A DNA stretch of 64,000 nt from Bradyrhizobium sp. SZCCT0231. Its GTDB lineage: Bacteria > Pseudomonadota > Alphaproteobacteria > Rhizobiales > Xanthobacteraceae. This document shows, in pieces, positions 1 to 8,227 of the stretch. The stretch lies in NCBI RefSeq assembly GCF_018130245.1, contig NZ_JAFCKP010000013.1, positions 124,001 to 188,000 on the forward strand. Direction: 5' to 3'. A program made the position numbers and the translations under genes. Positions within the stretch are counted from its first letter, which is position 1. The number at the start of each line of letters is the position of its first letter. The notes under the pieces are model-generated. The model did no database searches and had not been told where the DNA came from. It saw only the letters and a program-made list of their open reading frames with translations.

Positions 1-939
1 TTTGCGCAGGAGATCGCGCAACTTCCAGAACAGGCCTTCCGGCGCGAGCAGGATGACGCAGACGATGGCGAATCCGAAGATCACGCCCTGAATGCCGGGG
101 AAGCGCGCGCCGGCCTCGGCGTGCAGAATCTCGGCGAGCGGGATCAGGATCACCGAGCCGATGACCGGACCCCAGACCGTGCCGACGCCGCCGAACATCG
201 CAACCGTCAGCGCTTGCGCCGACACCAGCATGCCGAACACCGATTGCGGTGTCACGACCAGCAGCACTTGTGCGTAGAAGCCGCCGATGGTAGCGGCGAT
301 TGCCCCGCTCAGCGTGATGGCGCGCAGCTTCCAGGCCAGGGTGTTGATCCCGGCTGCCTCGGCCGCAGCCTCGTTCTGCTTGATCGCGAGCAAGGCCATG
401 CCGAAGCGGGATCGCTCGATCACTTGCGTCAGCACGATGGTGGCGAGCATGATCGCGAGCCCCAGCAGCGTATAGACGTGGGGATCGGCGAACTGCATAT
501 AGGCGATCGGCGCGTCGCGCTTGATCGGAAGCGTCACCTCCTGGAAGCCGAGCCACTCGAACACGTAGAGAATGGCGAGCGGGTAGGCGAGCATCGCGAG
601 GGCGAAATAGTGGCCCTGCAGGCGGAAGGTCGGAAATCCGATCAGGAGCCCGGCGATGCCGCCAAGCATGGCTGCGACCGGGATCAGCAGCCATGGAGAG
701 ATGTTGAAATAGATCTGGCCGAGCGCGGTCGCATAGGCGCCGATGCCGAAGAATGCGGCGTGGCCGAACGAGATCAGGCCGGTGTAGCCGCTGAGCAGAT
801 TCCAGGACAGCCCGAACACCGCCCACACCGGCACCAGCGTCAGGATCAGCTGGTAATAGGAATTGGTGACGCCGAGCGAGAGCGCGGCATAGGCGAGGGT
901 GAAGAGCAGGGGAGGCAGAAATGAACGCATCTGGAGCAT
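1..939 (-). CDS. livM: branched-chain amino acid ABC transporter permease LivM-type (C-terminal end cut by window edge)
   Basis: Second permease of a high-affinity branched-chain amino acid type (HAAT) ABC importer in the inner membrane. About 313 codons are visible and the frame is still open at base 1, so only the last few residues are missing. It shows many hydrophobic segments, the family motif SFGHAAFFGIGAY after SGYTG, and an AAEAAGIN cytoplasmic-loop motif. The ATG at 939 lies 2 nt after the LivH stop, so the two are co-translated. Real substrates of HAAT systems vary (amino acids, amides, aromatic acids), so the neighbouring catabolic genes are a better guide than the name. Family assignment is firm; substrate is unknown. 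Confidence 0.9.
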   Translation of the reverse strand, partial: MLQMRSFLPPLLFTLAYAALSLGVTNSYYQLILTLVPVWAVFGLSWNLLSGYTGLISFGHAAFFGIGAYATALGQIYFNISPWLLIPVAAMLGGIAGLLIGFPTFRLQGHYFALAMLAYPLAILYVFEWLGFQEVTLPIKRDAPIAYMQFADPHVYTLLGLAIMLATIVLTQVIERSRFGMALLAIKQNEAAAEAAGINTLAWKLRAITLSGAIAATIGGFYAQVLLVVTPQSVFGMLVSAQALTVAMFGGVGTVWGPVIGSVILIPLAEILHAEAGARFPGIQGVIFGFAIVCVILLAPEGLFWKLRDLLRK

Positions 940-941
940 GG

Positions 942-1877
942 TCACGTCCTCTCCACCATCCGCCCGAAGAAGCCTTGCGGGCGGAAGAAGATGATGAGGA
1001 GGAAGACGGCGAAGATCGCGGCGTTCTGCAATTGCGTCGGCAGGATCAGCGTCGACATCTGCTGCACGAGGCCGATCGTCATGCCGCCCCAGAAGGCGCC
1101 GATGATGCTGCCCATGCCGCCGAGCACGACGCCGGCATACATGACGATGACGTATTCGAGCCCGACGAAGGGGTGGAACGGATAGTTGGTGGCGAGCAGG
1201 CCGCCGGCGATCGCCGTGATGCCGCAGCCGAGCGCGAAGGCGGTACGGTGGGCGCGGTCGACGTCGATGCCCATATAGGTCGCGGCCGTCGGGTTGTCGG
1301 CGGCGGCGCGGAGCGACTTGCCGATCCGGGTTCGCGTGATCAGCAGCGAGAGCAGAACCATGATCGCCAGCGACACGACGGCATCGATGCTGCGCGCCTT
1401 GTTGAGGAAGATGCTCATCTCGAACAAGGGGCCGAGTTCCCAGGCCGAGCTCGACAGCGGCGTGCGAATCGAGGCCAGCACGGAGCCGAACACGATGAGG
1501 CCGCCGTTCTGCAGGATCAGCGCGATGCCGAGCGTGAGGATGAGCTGGGCGTAATGGCCTTCGCCTTCCAGCGAAGCGGTGCGCGTCCCTGATACGTGTG
1601 AGATCAGTGCCAGGTGGACGAAATAGCCGAACAGGGCGAGCACGGGGCCGGCCAGCAGGATGGCGACGAACGGGCCGACCGTGTTGCCGAACAGCGCCTG
1701 CACGCCGGCGGCGGTGAAGAGATAGAAGGCGGTGTACATGCCGAGCATCATGAAGTCGCCATGGGCGAAGTTGATGACCCGCATGACGCCGAAGATCAGG
1801 CCGAGCCCGACGCACATCAGGCCGTATACCGCGCCGATCAGAAGGCCCGCGGCGAGCGCTTGCAGGAATCCTTCCAT
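942..1877 (-). CDS. livH: branched-chain amino acid ABC transporter permease LivH-type
   Basis: First permease of the HAAT-type importer, 311 residues, an integral inner-membrane protein that pairs with LivM. The N-terminus contains the characteristic GLGLIFGVMRVINFAHG stretch and the C-terminus GAFWGGMTIGLVQQM. The ATG at 1877 is chosen because it begins the conserved hydrophobic start MEGFLQALAAGLLIGAVYG and has GGAGG about 10 nt upstream; the frame stays open further upstream but gives an unrelated Arg-rich sequence. The ATPase and binding-protein genes are not in the window and probably lie to the left. The next gene on the same strand (MmgE/PrpD) ends 94 nt upstream, so it may be one transcript. 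Confidence 0.92.
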   Translation of the reverse strand: MEGFLQALAAGLLIGAVYGLMCVGLGLIFGVMRVINFAHGDFMMLGMYTAFYLFTAAGVQALFGNTVGPFVAILLAGPVLALFGYFVHLALISHVSGTRTASLEGEGHYAQLILTLGIALILQNGGLIVFGSVLASIRTPLSSSAWELGPLFEMSIFLNKARSIDAVVSLAIMVLLSLLITRTRIGKSLRAAADNPTAATYMGIDVDRAHRTAFALGCGITAIAGGLLATNYPFHPFVGLEYVIVMYAGVVLGGMGSIIGAFWGGMTIGLVQQMSTLILPTQLQNAAIFAVFLLIIFFRPQGFFGRMVERT

Positions 1878-1971
1878 CAGTCCCGCCTCCGCGCGGCGTC
1901 TGCACCGGCTGCTGACGATGCTACGCTGGTCTCCAAGTCGACCATGTTTCCCCCATGCTCTCCGGCATTTC

Positions 1972-3366
1972 TTATGATGCCGATCGTAAAGTCCGTTCCG
2001 TTGCGTCCAGACGGCATTGCGCGGCGATGATTCCGGCATTGCCGAGCTGTTCGCAGTCGTCGATGAATTGCTCGAGCCGATGTGCGCGGTCCTCGCCGAG
2101 CACGCGACTAGCGGAGCTGCGGAAGCGCGCGCGAATATCTAACGGCGTTGCGGCGATGACGTCGGGCAAGGCGTGCCGGATGGTCCGGCCGTCCCGCAGA
2201 TGCACGGTCACATCCGCGCCCTGCTTGCCGGGGAAGACGGCGGTGAAGCCGGGATCTGCCTTGAGCTCGGTGACTGCAACCAGGCGGATGATGTCGGCAT
2301 CATCGAGCCCGGCATAGTTGTCGTCCTCGATCTCGCCCCGAGCCAGCGTCGCCGCGACGCTGAACGGAATGCTCATCTTGGCCTGGAGCGCGTTGCGATA
2401 GGGGCCCGTGGAGTCGCAGCCGGGATAGCGGACGGCGGCATCGGGCGCGCGGATGACGACGCGATTGATCTCGTCGACGCTGGCAAGCTCGTGTGAGACG
2501 CGAAGCGCGGCCTGTACCGCTGTCTGTGCGAAATTGCAGGCGGGGACCGGCTTGTTGTAGACAGCCATGATCTCGCATTCGCCGTTCGGGAAGAGCGCGA
2601 TGCTGTCGGGCGCGGCTTGGCGGCGATAGGCGGCGAACAGGCCGGCCTCGCCTTCGAGGATGGTCTCGGAGCCGAAGGCGCCGGCTGCGGCAAGGCCAAC
2701 GGCCTTGATCGCATTGCTGGCGGCGAAACCCGGATGGAAATACATGTCAGAGCCGCCGGCATGCGGCCACTCGTTCAGTCCGCTGGACGTATTGGCCGCG
2801 ATTGCGATGGCGCTGGTTGCCTGGTCCTCGGAAAGGCCGAGCGCGTAACTTCCCGCAAGCGCCGCGCCCGGAGGCGTCACCAGGCCAGTCGGGCGATAGA
2901 GACGCGCGAGATCGGAGGTCAGGAGCGCGCGTCCGATCCGCGCGCCGGTCTCATAGCCGATGATGGCGGCCGCGAGCAGCCTCGTGCCGTGCAGCGGCGT
3001 CTGTTCCGACAGCGCGAGCAGGGCGGGCCAGATCACGACGCCGTGGTGGGCGATGCTCGCCGCATGCATGTCTTCGCGCACGAGACCGTGTCCCATCACG
3101 GCGTTGACGAAGGCCGCGTCGGCCGGGGACGAGAGTTGCGACGTTCCGATGATCGTTGCGTTGCCGCCGCCTCGCGCGATCGCAACGGCCTGACGGCTCC
3201 ACGGATGGTGGCCCGCCTCGAACGCGCAGGACAAGAAGTCGAGCAGGCAGAGCTTTGCCTTGGTGACGACCTCCGGCCCGAAATCTCCGATATCCAGCGC
3301 AAGCACGCTGCGCGCCATCTGGCGCGCGAGCGATACCTTGCCTGAGTCGGTCCGGCCGATCGTCAT
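1972..3366 (-). CDS. MmgE/PrpD family protein (copy 1)
   Basis: 464-residue member of the MmgE/PrpD family, which includes 2-methylcitrate dehydratase, cis-aconitate decarboxylase and iminodisuccinate epimerase; these act on small di/tricarboxylates in the cytoplasm. The family pattern is seen in the N-terminal helical domain (DIGDFGPEVVTKAKLCLLDFLSC), the NAVMGHGL region, and FHPGFAASNAI near the middle. The start at 3366 (MTIGRTDSG) avoids an Arg-rich upstream extension and has GGGAG roughly 12 nt before it. It lies 31 nt downstream of the reductase gene at 3398-4291, so probably the same operon. There is no prpB or prpC nearby, so a methylcitrate role is not supported. Substrate unknown. 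Confidence 0.88.
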   Translation of the reverse strand: MTIGRTDSGKVSLARQMARSVLALDIGDFGPEVVTKAKLCLLDFLSCAFEAGHHPWSRQAVAIARGGGNATIIGTSQLSSPADAAFVNAVMGHGLVREDMHAASIAHHGVVIWPALLALSEQTPLHGTRLLAAAIIGYETGARIGRALLTSDLARLYRPTGLVTPPGAALAGSYALGLSEDQATSAIAIAANTSSGLNEWPHAGGSDMYFHPGFAASNAIKAVGLAAAGAFGSETILEGEAGLFAAYRRQAAPDSIALFPNGECEIMAVYNKPVPACNFAQTAVQAALRVSHELASVDEINRVVIRAPDAAVRYPGCDSTGPYRNALQAKMSIPFSVAATLARGEIEDDNYAGLDDADIIRLVAVTELKADPGFTAVFPGKQGADVTVHLRDGRTIRHALPDVIAATPLDIRARFRSSASRVLGEDRAHRLEQFIDDCEQLGNAGIIAAQCRLDATERTLRSAS

Positions 3367-3397
3367 CGCGGAGCGTTCTCCCTGAAGCGGCGCACGA

Positions 3398-4291
3398 TCA
3401 GCCGCGCATTTCGACCCCGGCCCACTCCTCGAGCACCTTGGCGATCGAGGTGAAATCGGACGATGCGCCGTATTTGGCGTTGGTGATCGCGAGCATCTGC
3501 CGCACGACCGCCCCACAGACCATCGGCACGCCCATGGCCTCGGCTTCGTCCACGCAGAGACGGACGTCCTTGTAGGAAAGGCCGGTGGTGAAGCCGAAAT
3601 CGAAGGTGCCTGGCAGCACCGCGCGGGGGAATTTGTCTTCGGAGGCGCTGTTGCGACCGCTGCTGGCGTTGATGATGTCGATCAGAACCTTGGCGTTGAC
3701 GCCGCCCTTGACGCCCATGGCGACGGCTTCCGAGGTGATGACCAGCGCGGCCGCCGCCATCAGATTGTTGGCGAGCTTGGCGGTTTGCGCCACGCCGGGC
3801 TTGTCGCCGGTGTAGAACAGCTTGCCGAAATTCTTCAGGATCGGCTGCACGGTCTCAAAGGTCGGCTGTGGACACGACACCATCACGGCCAACGTGCCGT
3901 TGACGGCGCCCTTGATGCCGCCGCTCACGGGCGCATCGACCAGCGTCATGCCCTTGGCTTTCAGGCCTTCGGCAACGAGCTTCGCCGCGCCGGGCCCCGA
4001 GGTCGACAGGTCGATCACGATCTTCGCGCGACTGCCGCTGCTGATGCCATCCTGGCCGAGCGTCACCGCCTTCACGATATCAGGTGTCGGCAGGCTGGCG
4101 AGCACGATGTCGGCGCGCGAGGCGACGTCGGCCGGCGACTTGCCGAGCAGCGCGCCACGCTTGACCAGCGGCTGAGTTGCCTCGGCCTGCGTGTCGAAGG
4201 CGACGAGCGAATAGCCCGCGTCCATCAATCGTCCCGCCATGGGACCGCCCATGCGGCCCGTGCCGATCACGCCGAGCGTCTCTCCCGCCAT
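3398..4291 (-). CDS. NAD(P)-dependent oxidoreductase, 3-hydroxyisobutyrate dehydrogenase family
   Basis: 297-residue beta-hydroxyacid dehydrogenase, which would oxidise a 3-hydroxy acid or reduce the semialdehyde with NAD(P). It has the Rossmann motif GVIGTGRMGGPMA at the N-terminus, the substrate-binding DAPVSGG at 119-125 and the presumed catalytic lysine K172 in AKLANN. Length and order match the family (290-300 residues). First gene of the minus-strand arm of a divergent cluster; its promoter region is 4292-4520. Together with two MmgE/PrpD proteins, a decarboxylase-like protein and a lactonase-like hydrolase it suggests breakdown of a carboxylic acid. The exact substrate (3-hydroxyisobutyrate, tartronate semialdehyde or another) cannot be read from sequence. 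Confidence 0.9.
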   Translation of the reverse strand: MAGETLGVIGTGRMGGPMAGRLMDAGYSLVAFDTQAEATQPLVKRGALLGKSPADVASRADIVLASLPTPDIVKAVTLGQDGISSGSRAKIVIDLSTSGPGAAKLVAEGLKAKGMTLVDAPVSGGIKGAVNGTLAVMVSCPQPTFETVQPILKNFGKLFYTGDKPGVAQTAKLANNLMAAAALVITSEAVAMGVKGGVNAKVLIDIINASSGRNSASEDKFPRAVLPGTFDFGFTTGLSYKDVRLCVDEAEAMGVPMVCGAVVRQMLAITNAKYGASSDFTSIAKVLEEWAGVEMRG

Positions 4292-4420
4292 CGTTCACTC
4301 CCTGTCGCGCGGCCCCGTGATGGGCTCGCCTTATTTGTCTTCTCGTCGATCGTTTTCGGCGGCCGGCCGTGCCGACCGCCGTCGTTGCGGCGAACGGGAT
4401 CCCGCGCCAACGGGCGGGAT

Positions 4421-4455
4421 TGTTATGATTGTCAGACAAGCTGTCAAGCATAACA
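4421..4455. promoter_or_regulatory. candidate GntR-family operator in the divergent promoter
   Basis: Between two divergent catabolic operons there is a nested palindrome. The outer arms are TGTTATG (4421-4427) and CATAACA (4449-4455). Inside is the perfect 11-bp palindrome TTGTCAGACAA (4429-4439), followed by a partial repeat CTGTCAAG. TTGTC/GACAA half-sites are typical of FCD-type GntR regulators of organic-acid catabolism (family knowledge). No GntR gene is in the window. The spot is AT-richer than its surroundings, as expected for promoters of both arms. Confidence 0.5.
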
Positions 4456-4520
4456 TTTTGGGGTCGACAGTTTGCCGCGGATCGGCATAAGGTCGAAAGA
4501 AATCGAGGAAGACGTCCCGC

Positions 4521-5927
4521 GTGCCGCAAGATCCGATTCCGAGTGTGAGCAAGATGCTCGCCGATTTCGTCGCTGCCTCGTCATGGGCGGGCGTGGAGGC
4601 GCAGAGCCACGAGGCGCGGCGCTCGATTCTCAATTTCTTTGCAACCGCGCTGGGCTCTGCACGTGATCCGGTGGTCGAGGCCGCGATGCGGACCTTGTCG
4701 CCGTTCAGCGGCGCCGCGACTGCGACGGTCATCGGCCGTTCCGAGCGAATGGATGCATTGTGCGCCTCGTTTCTCAACGCCGTCTCGGCGAATCTGCTCG
4801 ACTTCGACGACACCCATCCCGAGACGATCATTCATCCGGCAGCACCGGTGGCAGCTCCCGTCCTGGCGCTTGCGGAGACGCGCAGGCTGTCGGGGCGCGA
4901 GGTGCTGACGGCCTTCATCCTCGGTGTCGATGTGGAATGCCGGATCGGCAATGCGGTCTCGCCAGGTCATTACGCGCGCGGCTGGCACATCACCTCGACC
5001 TGCGGGATTTTCGGCGCGGCGGCGGCGTGCGCGAAGCTGCTGGGCCTGCCGGCGGAGGGGATTGCCAATGCGATCGGAATTGCGGCGAGCCAGTCGGCCG
5101 GCAATGTCGAAAACCTGCCCAGTGCAGCCAAGAATGTCAGCGTGGGCAACGCTGCGCGCAATGGTTTGTTCGCAGCGCTGCTTGCGCAGCAGGGCTACGA
5201 GGCCGCCCCCCGCGCCATCGAAGGTCCGCTCGGCTGGGCGCGCACCATGGGCGACGAGCTTGACCTTGACCGTCTGCGCGCGGGTCTCGGCAAGACCTGG
5301 GAGATCAAGACCTGGGAGATCAAGACCTGGGAGATCGCGAAGAATACCTACAAACCCTATCCCGCAGGAATCGTCTTTCACGCGGTCATCGACGCCTGCC
5401 TCCTGTTGCGGGAACGGATCGCCGGACGGATCGACCAGATCGAGCAGGTGATCGTGCAGGGCTCGGCGCTGCTGCTCGCCCGCGGCGATCGCCCCTGCAA
5501 CAACGAGCGCGACGCGCGCGTCAGTATCCATCATTGCGCGGCCTGCGGACTGCTGCTCGGCACGGCCGGGGTCGCCGAGTTCGGCCATGAGACGGTGGTC
5601 CGGCGCGATATCGCGCAATTCCGGCAGAAGGTGAGGGCGGAGCTGGACAGCGGGATGCCCGATGGTGCCGCGCGCGTCACCTTGCGCCTTTTGTCCGGCG
5701 ATGTGCTCACGGAGATCGTCATCTCGCCGCGCGGCAGCGAGGCTGCTCCGCTTTCAGACAACGACATCGAAGAGAAGTTGCGCGACGGCGCGCGCACCGG
5801 TCGGAGCGACTGGGACGCGGACCGCGTCATCGACGCGATCTGGCGGCTCGACGCGGCGGATGACGTCGCCAATCTCCTGCAATCGCTGCGCCCATCGTCG
5901 ACGACGCGCCAAACAAACTCCAACTAG
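4521..5927 (+). CDS. MmgE/PrpD family protein (copy 2) with an internal 5-residue triplication
   Basis: 468-residue MmgE/PrpD protein, diverged from the copy at 1972-3366. It shows the family features: a start region with DFVAASSW, LLDFDDTHPETIIHPAAPV around 95-110, GWHITSTCGIFGAAAA, and NTYKPYPAGIVFH in the second domain. A GTG start at 4521 is used, with GAGGAAG about 10 nt upstream. Residues 258-272 are three exact copies of KTWEI, encoded by three exact 15-bp repeats; homologues normally need one copy just before the NTYKPYP motif. The insertion keeps frame, so the protein may be made, but it lies next to a likely active-site loop. The carboxymuconolactone-decarboxylase-like gene follows 28 nt later. 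Confidence 0.87.
   Translation: MPQDPIPSVSKMLADFVAASSWAGVEAQSHEARRSILNFFATALGSARDPVVEAAMRTLSPFSGAATATVIGRSERMDALCASFLNAVSANLLDFDDTHPETIIHPAAPVAAPVLALAETRRLSGREVLTAFILGVDVECRIGNAVSPGHYARGWHITSTCGIFGAAAACAKLLGLPAEGIANAIGIAASQSAGNVENLPSAAKNVSVGNAARNGLFAALLAQQGYEAAPRAIEGPLGWARTMGDELDLDRLRAGLGKTWEIKTWEIKTWEIAKNTYKPYPAGIVFHAVIDACLLLRERIAGRIDQIEQVIVQGSALLLARGDRPCNNERDARVSIHHCAACGLLLGTAGVAEFGHETVVRRDIAQFRQKVRAELDSGMPDGAARVTLRLLSGDVLTEIVISPRGSEAAPLSDNDIEEKLRDGARTGRSDWDADRVIDAIWRLDAADDVANLLQSLRPSSTTRQTNSN
5292..5336 (+). repeat. 15-bp exact tandem triplication inside the second MmgE/PrpD gene
   Basis: AAGACCTGGGAGATC is present three times without mismatch at 5292-5306, 5307-5321 and 5322-5336. It encodes KTWEI three times. 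The absence of any divergence between copies suggests a recent slippage or recombination event. Confidence 0.97.
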
Positions 5928-5955
5928 AATCTCTCAAGACCTGAAAGGGACGATC

Positions 5956-6345
5956 ATGAGCAAGACCGAACTGTTCGATAAAGGCCTCAAAGTCCGCAAG
6001 GAAGTGCTCGGCGAGGACTACGTCAACAAGTCGATCGCGGGCGCCGATGAGTTCACGCGCACGATGGCGGAATGGTCGACCGAGTTCTGCTGGGGCGCTC
6101 TGTGGACCCGGCCCGGCGTCGACCGGCGCACCCGCTCGATCGTCAATCTGGCGATGCTCGGTGCGCTGAACCGGCCGCACGAGCTGAAGCTGCACGTCAA
6201 GGGCGCCCTGAAGAACGGCCTGACCAAGGAGGAGATCAAGGAGATCCTGCTCCAGGTCGCCGTCTATTGCGGCGTTCCCGCCGGCATCGACGCCTTCCGC
6301 AACGCGCGCGAGGCCTTCAACGAGGTCGACGCGGCCGGTTCGTGA
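5956..6345 (+). CDS. carboxymuconolactone decarboxylase family protein (PcaC-like)
   Basis: 129-residue single-domain protein of the AhpD/carboxymuconolactone decarboxylase family. The conserved core runs from FCWGALWTRPGVDRRTRS through NLAMLGALNRPHELKLHV to VAVYCGVPAGIDAFRNAREA. Length matches PcaC (about 130). It lacks the CxxC of AhpD peroxidases, which favours a decarboxylase or isomerase-like role. The ATG at 5956 follows AAGGGACG. No other pca genes are present, so protocatechuate degradation is not supported; the enzyme probably acts on an intermediate of the surrounding pathway. The downstream hydrolase starts within 12 nt or overlaps the stop. Confidence 0.9.
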   Translation: MSKTELFDKGLKVRKEVLGEDYVNKSIAGADEFTRTMAEWSTEFCWGALWTRPGVDRRTRSIVNLAMLGALNRPHELKLHVKGALKNGLTKEEIKEILLQVAVYCGVPAGIDAFRNAREAFNEVDAAGS

Positions 6346-6356
6346 GCGCCAGTCCC

Positions 6357-7169
6357 ATGGCTGACCCGGAATACGAGCTCTTCGCCATCCGCTACGCAAC
6401 GCGGGAGGCCCAGCGGAGCGAGCACTTCATCGGCGGCGATCCGCATGACGGGCCGATGCCGATGGACTATTTCATGTGGCTGGCGAAGGGAGGCGGGCGC
6501 ACCTTCGTCATCGACACCGGGTTCAACGCCGAGATCGCGAAGCAGCGCAGGCGGACGTTCCTGCGCTGCCCGGTGGAGATGCTTCGCGCGTTCGATATCG
6601 ACCCGGCCAATGTCGAGGATGTGATCCTCACGCATCTGCACTACGACCATGCCGGAAATTTCGACCGGTTTCCGAATGCGCGCTTTCACCTCCAGGAGCG
6701 CGAGCTCGCCTATGCCACCGGGCGCTATATGCAATATCCGAGGCTGTCGCATTCGTTCGAGGTCGAGGATATCTGCGGGATCGTACGGCTGAACTACGCG
6801 CGCCGCGTGCTGTTCTACGATGGCGACGCCGAGATCGCGCCCGGGCTGACGGTCCATGCCGCCGGCGGCCACTCAGCCGGTCTTCAGTTCGTTCGCGTCA
6901 GGACACGGCGCGGCCTTGTCGTGCTCGCCTCCGACGTCAGTCACTTCTACGAGAACATGACCGGCGAGCGTCCCTTCACGACGGCGTTTCACGTCGGCGA
7001 CATGCTGGTGGGCTTCGACAAGCTGCGAGCCGCGGCACCCGGCGCGGACCACATCGTTCCCGGCCATGATCCGCTGGTCATGAGCCTCTACCCGGCGCCA
7101 AGCCCGGACCTGAATGGCATCGCAGTCCGCCTCGACGTGGCGCCGTCAGGAGCCGCTCCGCGGCCGTGA
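6357..7169 (+). CDS. metallo-beta-lactamase-fold hydrolase, N-acyl homoserine lactonase family
   Basis: 270-residue zinc hydrolase. Metal ligands are visible: HLHYDH with H93, H95, D97, H98, then H172 in AGGHSAG, D193 in ASDVSH and H237 in VPGHDP. This is the complete dinuclear pattern of AiiA-like lactonases. In catabolic clusters such enzymes usually open a ring lactone rather than quench quorum signals, and no luxI/luxR gene is nearby. The ATG at 6357 is used; an in-frame GTG at 6342 overlaps the preceding TGA (GTGA) and would add five residues by translational coupling. Last gene of the plus-strand catabolic arm. Confidence 0.9.
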   Translation: MADPEYELFAIRYATREAQRSEHFIGGDPHDGPMPMDYFMWLAKGGGRTFVIDTGFNAEIAKQRRRTFLRCPVEMLRAFDIDPANVEDVILTHLHYDHAGNFDRFPNARFHLQERELAYATGRYMQYPRLSHSFEVEDICGIVRLNYARRVLFYDGDAEIAPGLTVHAAGGHSAGLQFVRVRTRRGLVVLASDVSHFYENMTGERPFTTAFHVGDMLVGFDKLRAAAPGADHIVPGHDPLVMSLYPAPSPDLNGIAVRLDVAPSGAAPRP

Positions 7170-7278
7170 CGCGAACCGCGTTGGGGGCCGACGGCAAAGG
7201 CGCCCGCGATTCACATAGCCTAATGCGCAGCGGCCCAGAAACCGCCAAATTGTACGGGCTGAAAACAAAGGGGCTGCG

Positions 7279-7374
7279 ATGGCGATGGATCGCATCGAAC
7301 AGGCCTTTGTCGCGACTGCGGTCACGGGCTTTCTCGTGATGATGGTGGCAATTGTCTGGATGATGATGAGCTGA
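7279..7374 (+). CDS. very small predicted membrane protein (31 aa)
   Basis: ATG at 7279 with AAAGGGG 5 nt upstream opens a 31-codon frame reading MAMDRIEQAFVATAV followed by a hydrophobic helix rich in Val, Met and Trp, ending at TGA 7372-7374. One transmembrane helix with a charged N-terminus is the only visible feature. A second hydrophobic frame of 26 codons with a TTG start follows at 7394-7474. No function is recognised. The Shine-Dalgarno and helix argue for a real small protein, but the length makes chance hard to exclude. Confidence 0.42.
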   Translation: MAMDRIEQAFVATAVTGFLVMMVAIVWMMMS

Positions 7375-7497
7375 ACCGGGGGGGCTTGCCGTCTTGCGCG
7401 TCGCGCTACCTTACGCCGCAACTATCCTGTGCCTGGCGGTGACCGCCTGGCTTGCTTTCGCGCATCTGCTCTGATTCGATCGGCTGCGCGCGGCAGA

Positions 7498-7686
7498 TCA
7501 GCGGGCGTCCCCCGATTTGCTGTCCCGGCGCGGCGGCTTGCGGCGCTCTTCCTCCAGCTCATTGCGCAGGCGCTGCGCGCTCACGAGATGGTCGGTGCTG
7601 CGCAGCAGCGCCAAGCCCTCGCGTACCAGTTCGCGCGACTGGCTGAGCAGCTGACTGTCGAGAGCGGTATCAGGTGTGTAGATCAT
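7498..7686 (-). CDS. small hypothetical protein (62 aa)
   Basis: 62 codons starting MIYTPDTALDSQLLSQSREL and ending in a charged tail with ERRKPPRRD. Predicted mostly helical and soluble, with no known domain. It lies 51 nt downstream of the response regulator gene on the same strand, so probably shares its transcript. The Shine-Dalgarno is weak. It could be a small accessory of the signalling island; function unknown. Confidence 0.5.
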   Translation of the reverse strand: MIYTPDTALDSQLLSQSRELVREGLALLRSTDHLVSAQRLRNELEEERRKPPRRDSKSGDAR

Positions 7687-7737
7687 GGAACGTCACTTTA
7701 CATTGCGAGAGGGGGGGAGGATGCGCCGCGTTGCGCG

Positions 7738-8142
7738 TCATGCCCGCCGATCGCCGACGAGCCCCGCCAGGGTCTGCGCCATGGCCACGATATCGATCGG
7801 CTTTTCCCAGAGCGGCACGTCGCGGAATTCCGGCTTGATGCTGACCTTGTCGTAGCCTGTGGTGAACACGAAGGGCACGTCGCGCGCCCTGAGTTCCCTG
7901 GCAATCGGAAAAATCAGCTCCGTCCGAATATTGACGTCGAGCACGGCGCCGTCGAGTGCGCCGGCCCCGCGCAGCATCGCCGTCGCATCCGCGATGTCCC
8001 CGACCGGACCGGCAATCTCGGCGCCCAGCATTCGCAGCGCATGGCCGATATCGTCGGCGAGAAAATATTCGTCCTCGACCACGAGGATACGGCGCCCTGT
8101 CAGGGGCGTGCGCTGTTGAGACGATGCGTGAGAACTGGACAT
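7738..8142 (-). CDS. single-domain response regulator (FAT-GUY type)
   Basis: 134-residue receiver domain with no output domain. Acidic pocket E23-D24-E25, phospho-acceptor D69 in AVLDV, then FVFTTGY at 91-97 and K114 in LWEKP. The FxFTTGY signature resembles FAT-GUY receivers (SdrG, MrrA, LovR), which work with HWE/HisKA2 kinases in alphaproteobacterial stress signalling (family knowledge). The ATG at 8142 has GGAGGG directly upstream. Divergent from a CheB gene and 1.7 kb from an HWE kinase fusion, a plausible phosphodonor. An alternative is a phosphate sink for another kinase. Confidence 0.88.
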   Translation of the reverse strand: MSSSHASSQQRTPLTGRRILVVEDEYFLADDIGHALRMLGAEIAGPVGDIADATAMLRGAGALDGAVLDVNIRTELIFPIARELRARDVPFVFTTGYDKVSIKPEFRDVPLWEKPIDIVAMAQTLAGLVGDRRA

Positions 8143-8227
8143 GATCCCTCCAGCAATCCCTCCAGGCCGATAGGAACATAAGACTGGGACCCACCTTGGT
8201 CCAACGATGCAATCGAAAGTGGGTTCC

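Noticed and set aside
121-924. Long plus-strand frame opposite livM
   Set aside because: Antisense to a clear permease; product is His/Arg/Asp-rich as expected from GC-biased shadow frames.
1972-5927. MmgE/PrpD pair read as a methylcitrate (prp) operon
   Set aside because: No prpB, prpC or prpR homologue; the family is functionally mixed.
6357-7169. Quorum-quenching AHL lactonase
   Set aside because: The family name only; no luxI/luxR gene, and the catabolic context favours another lactone.
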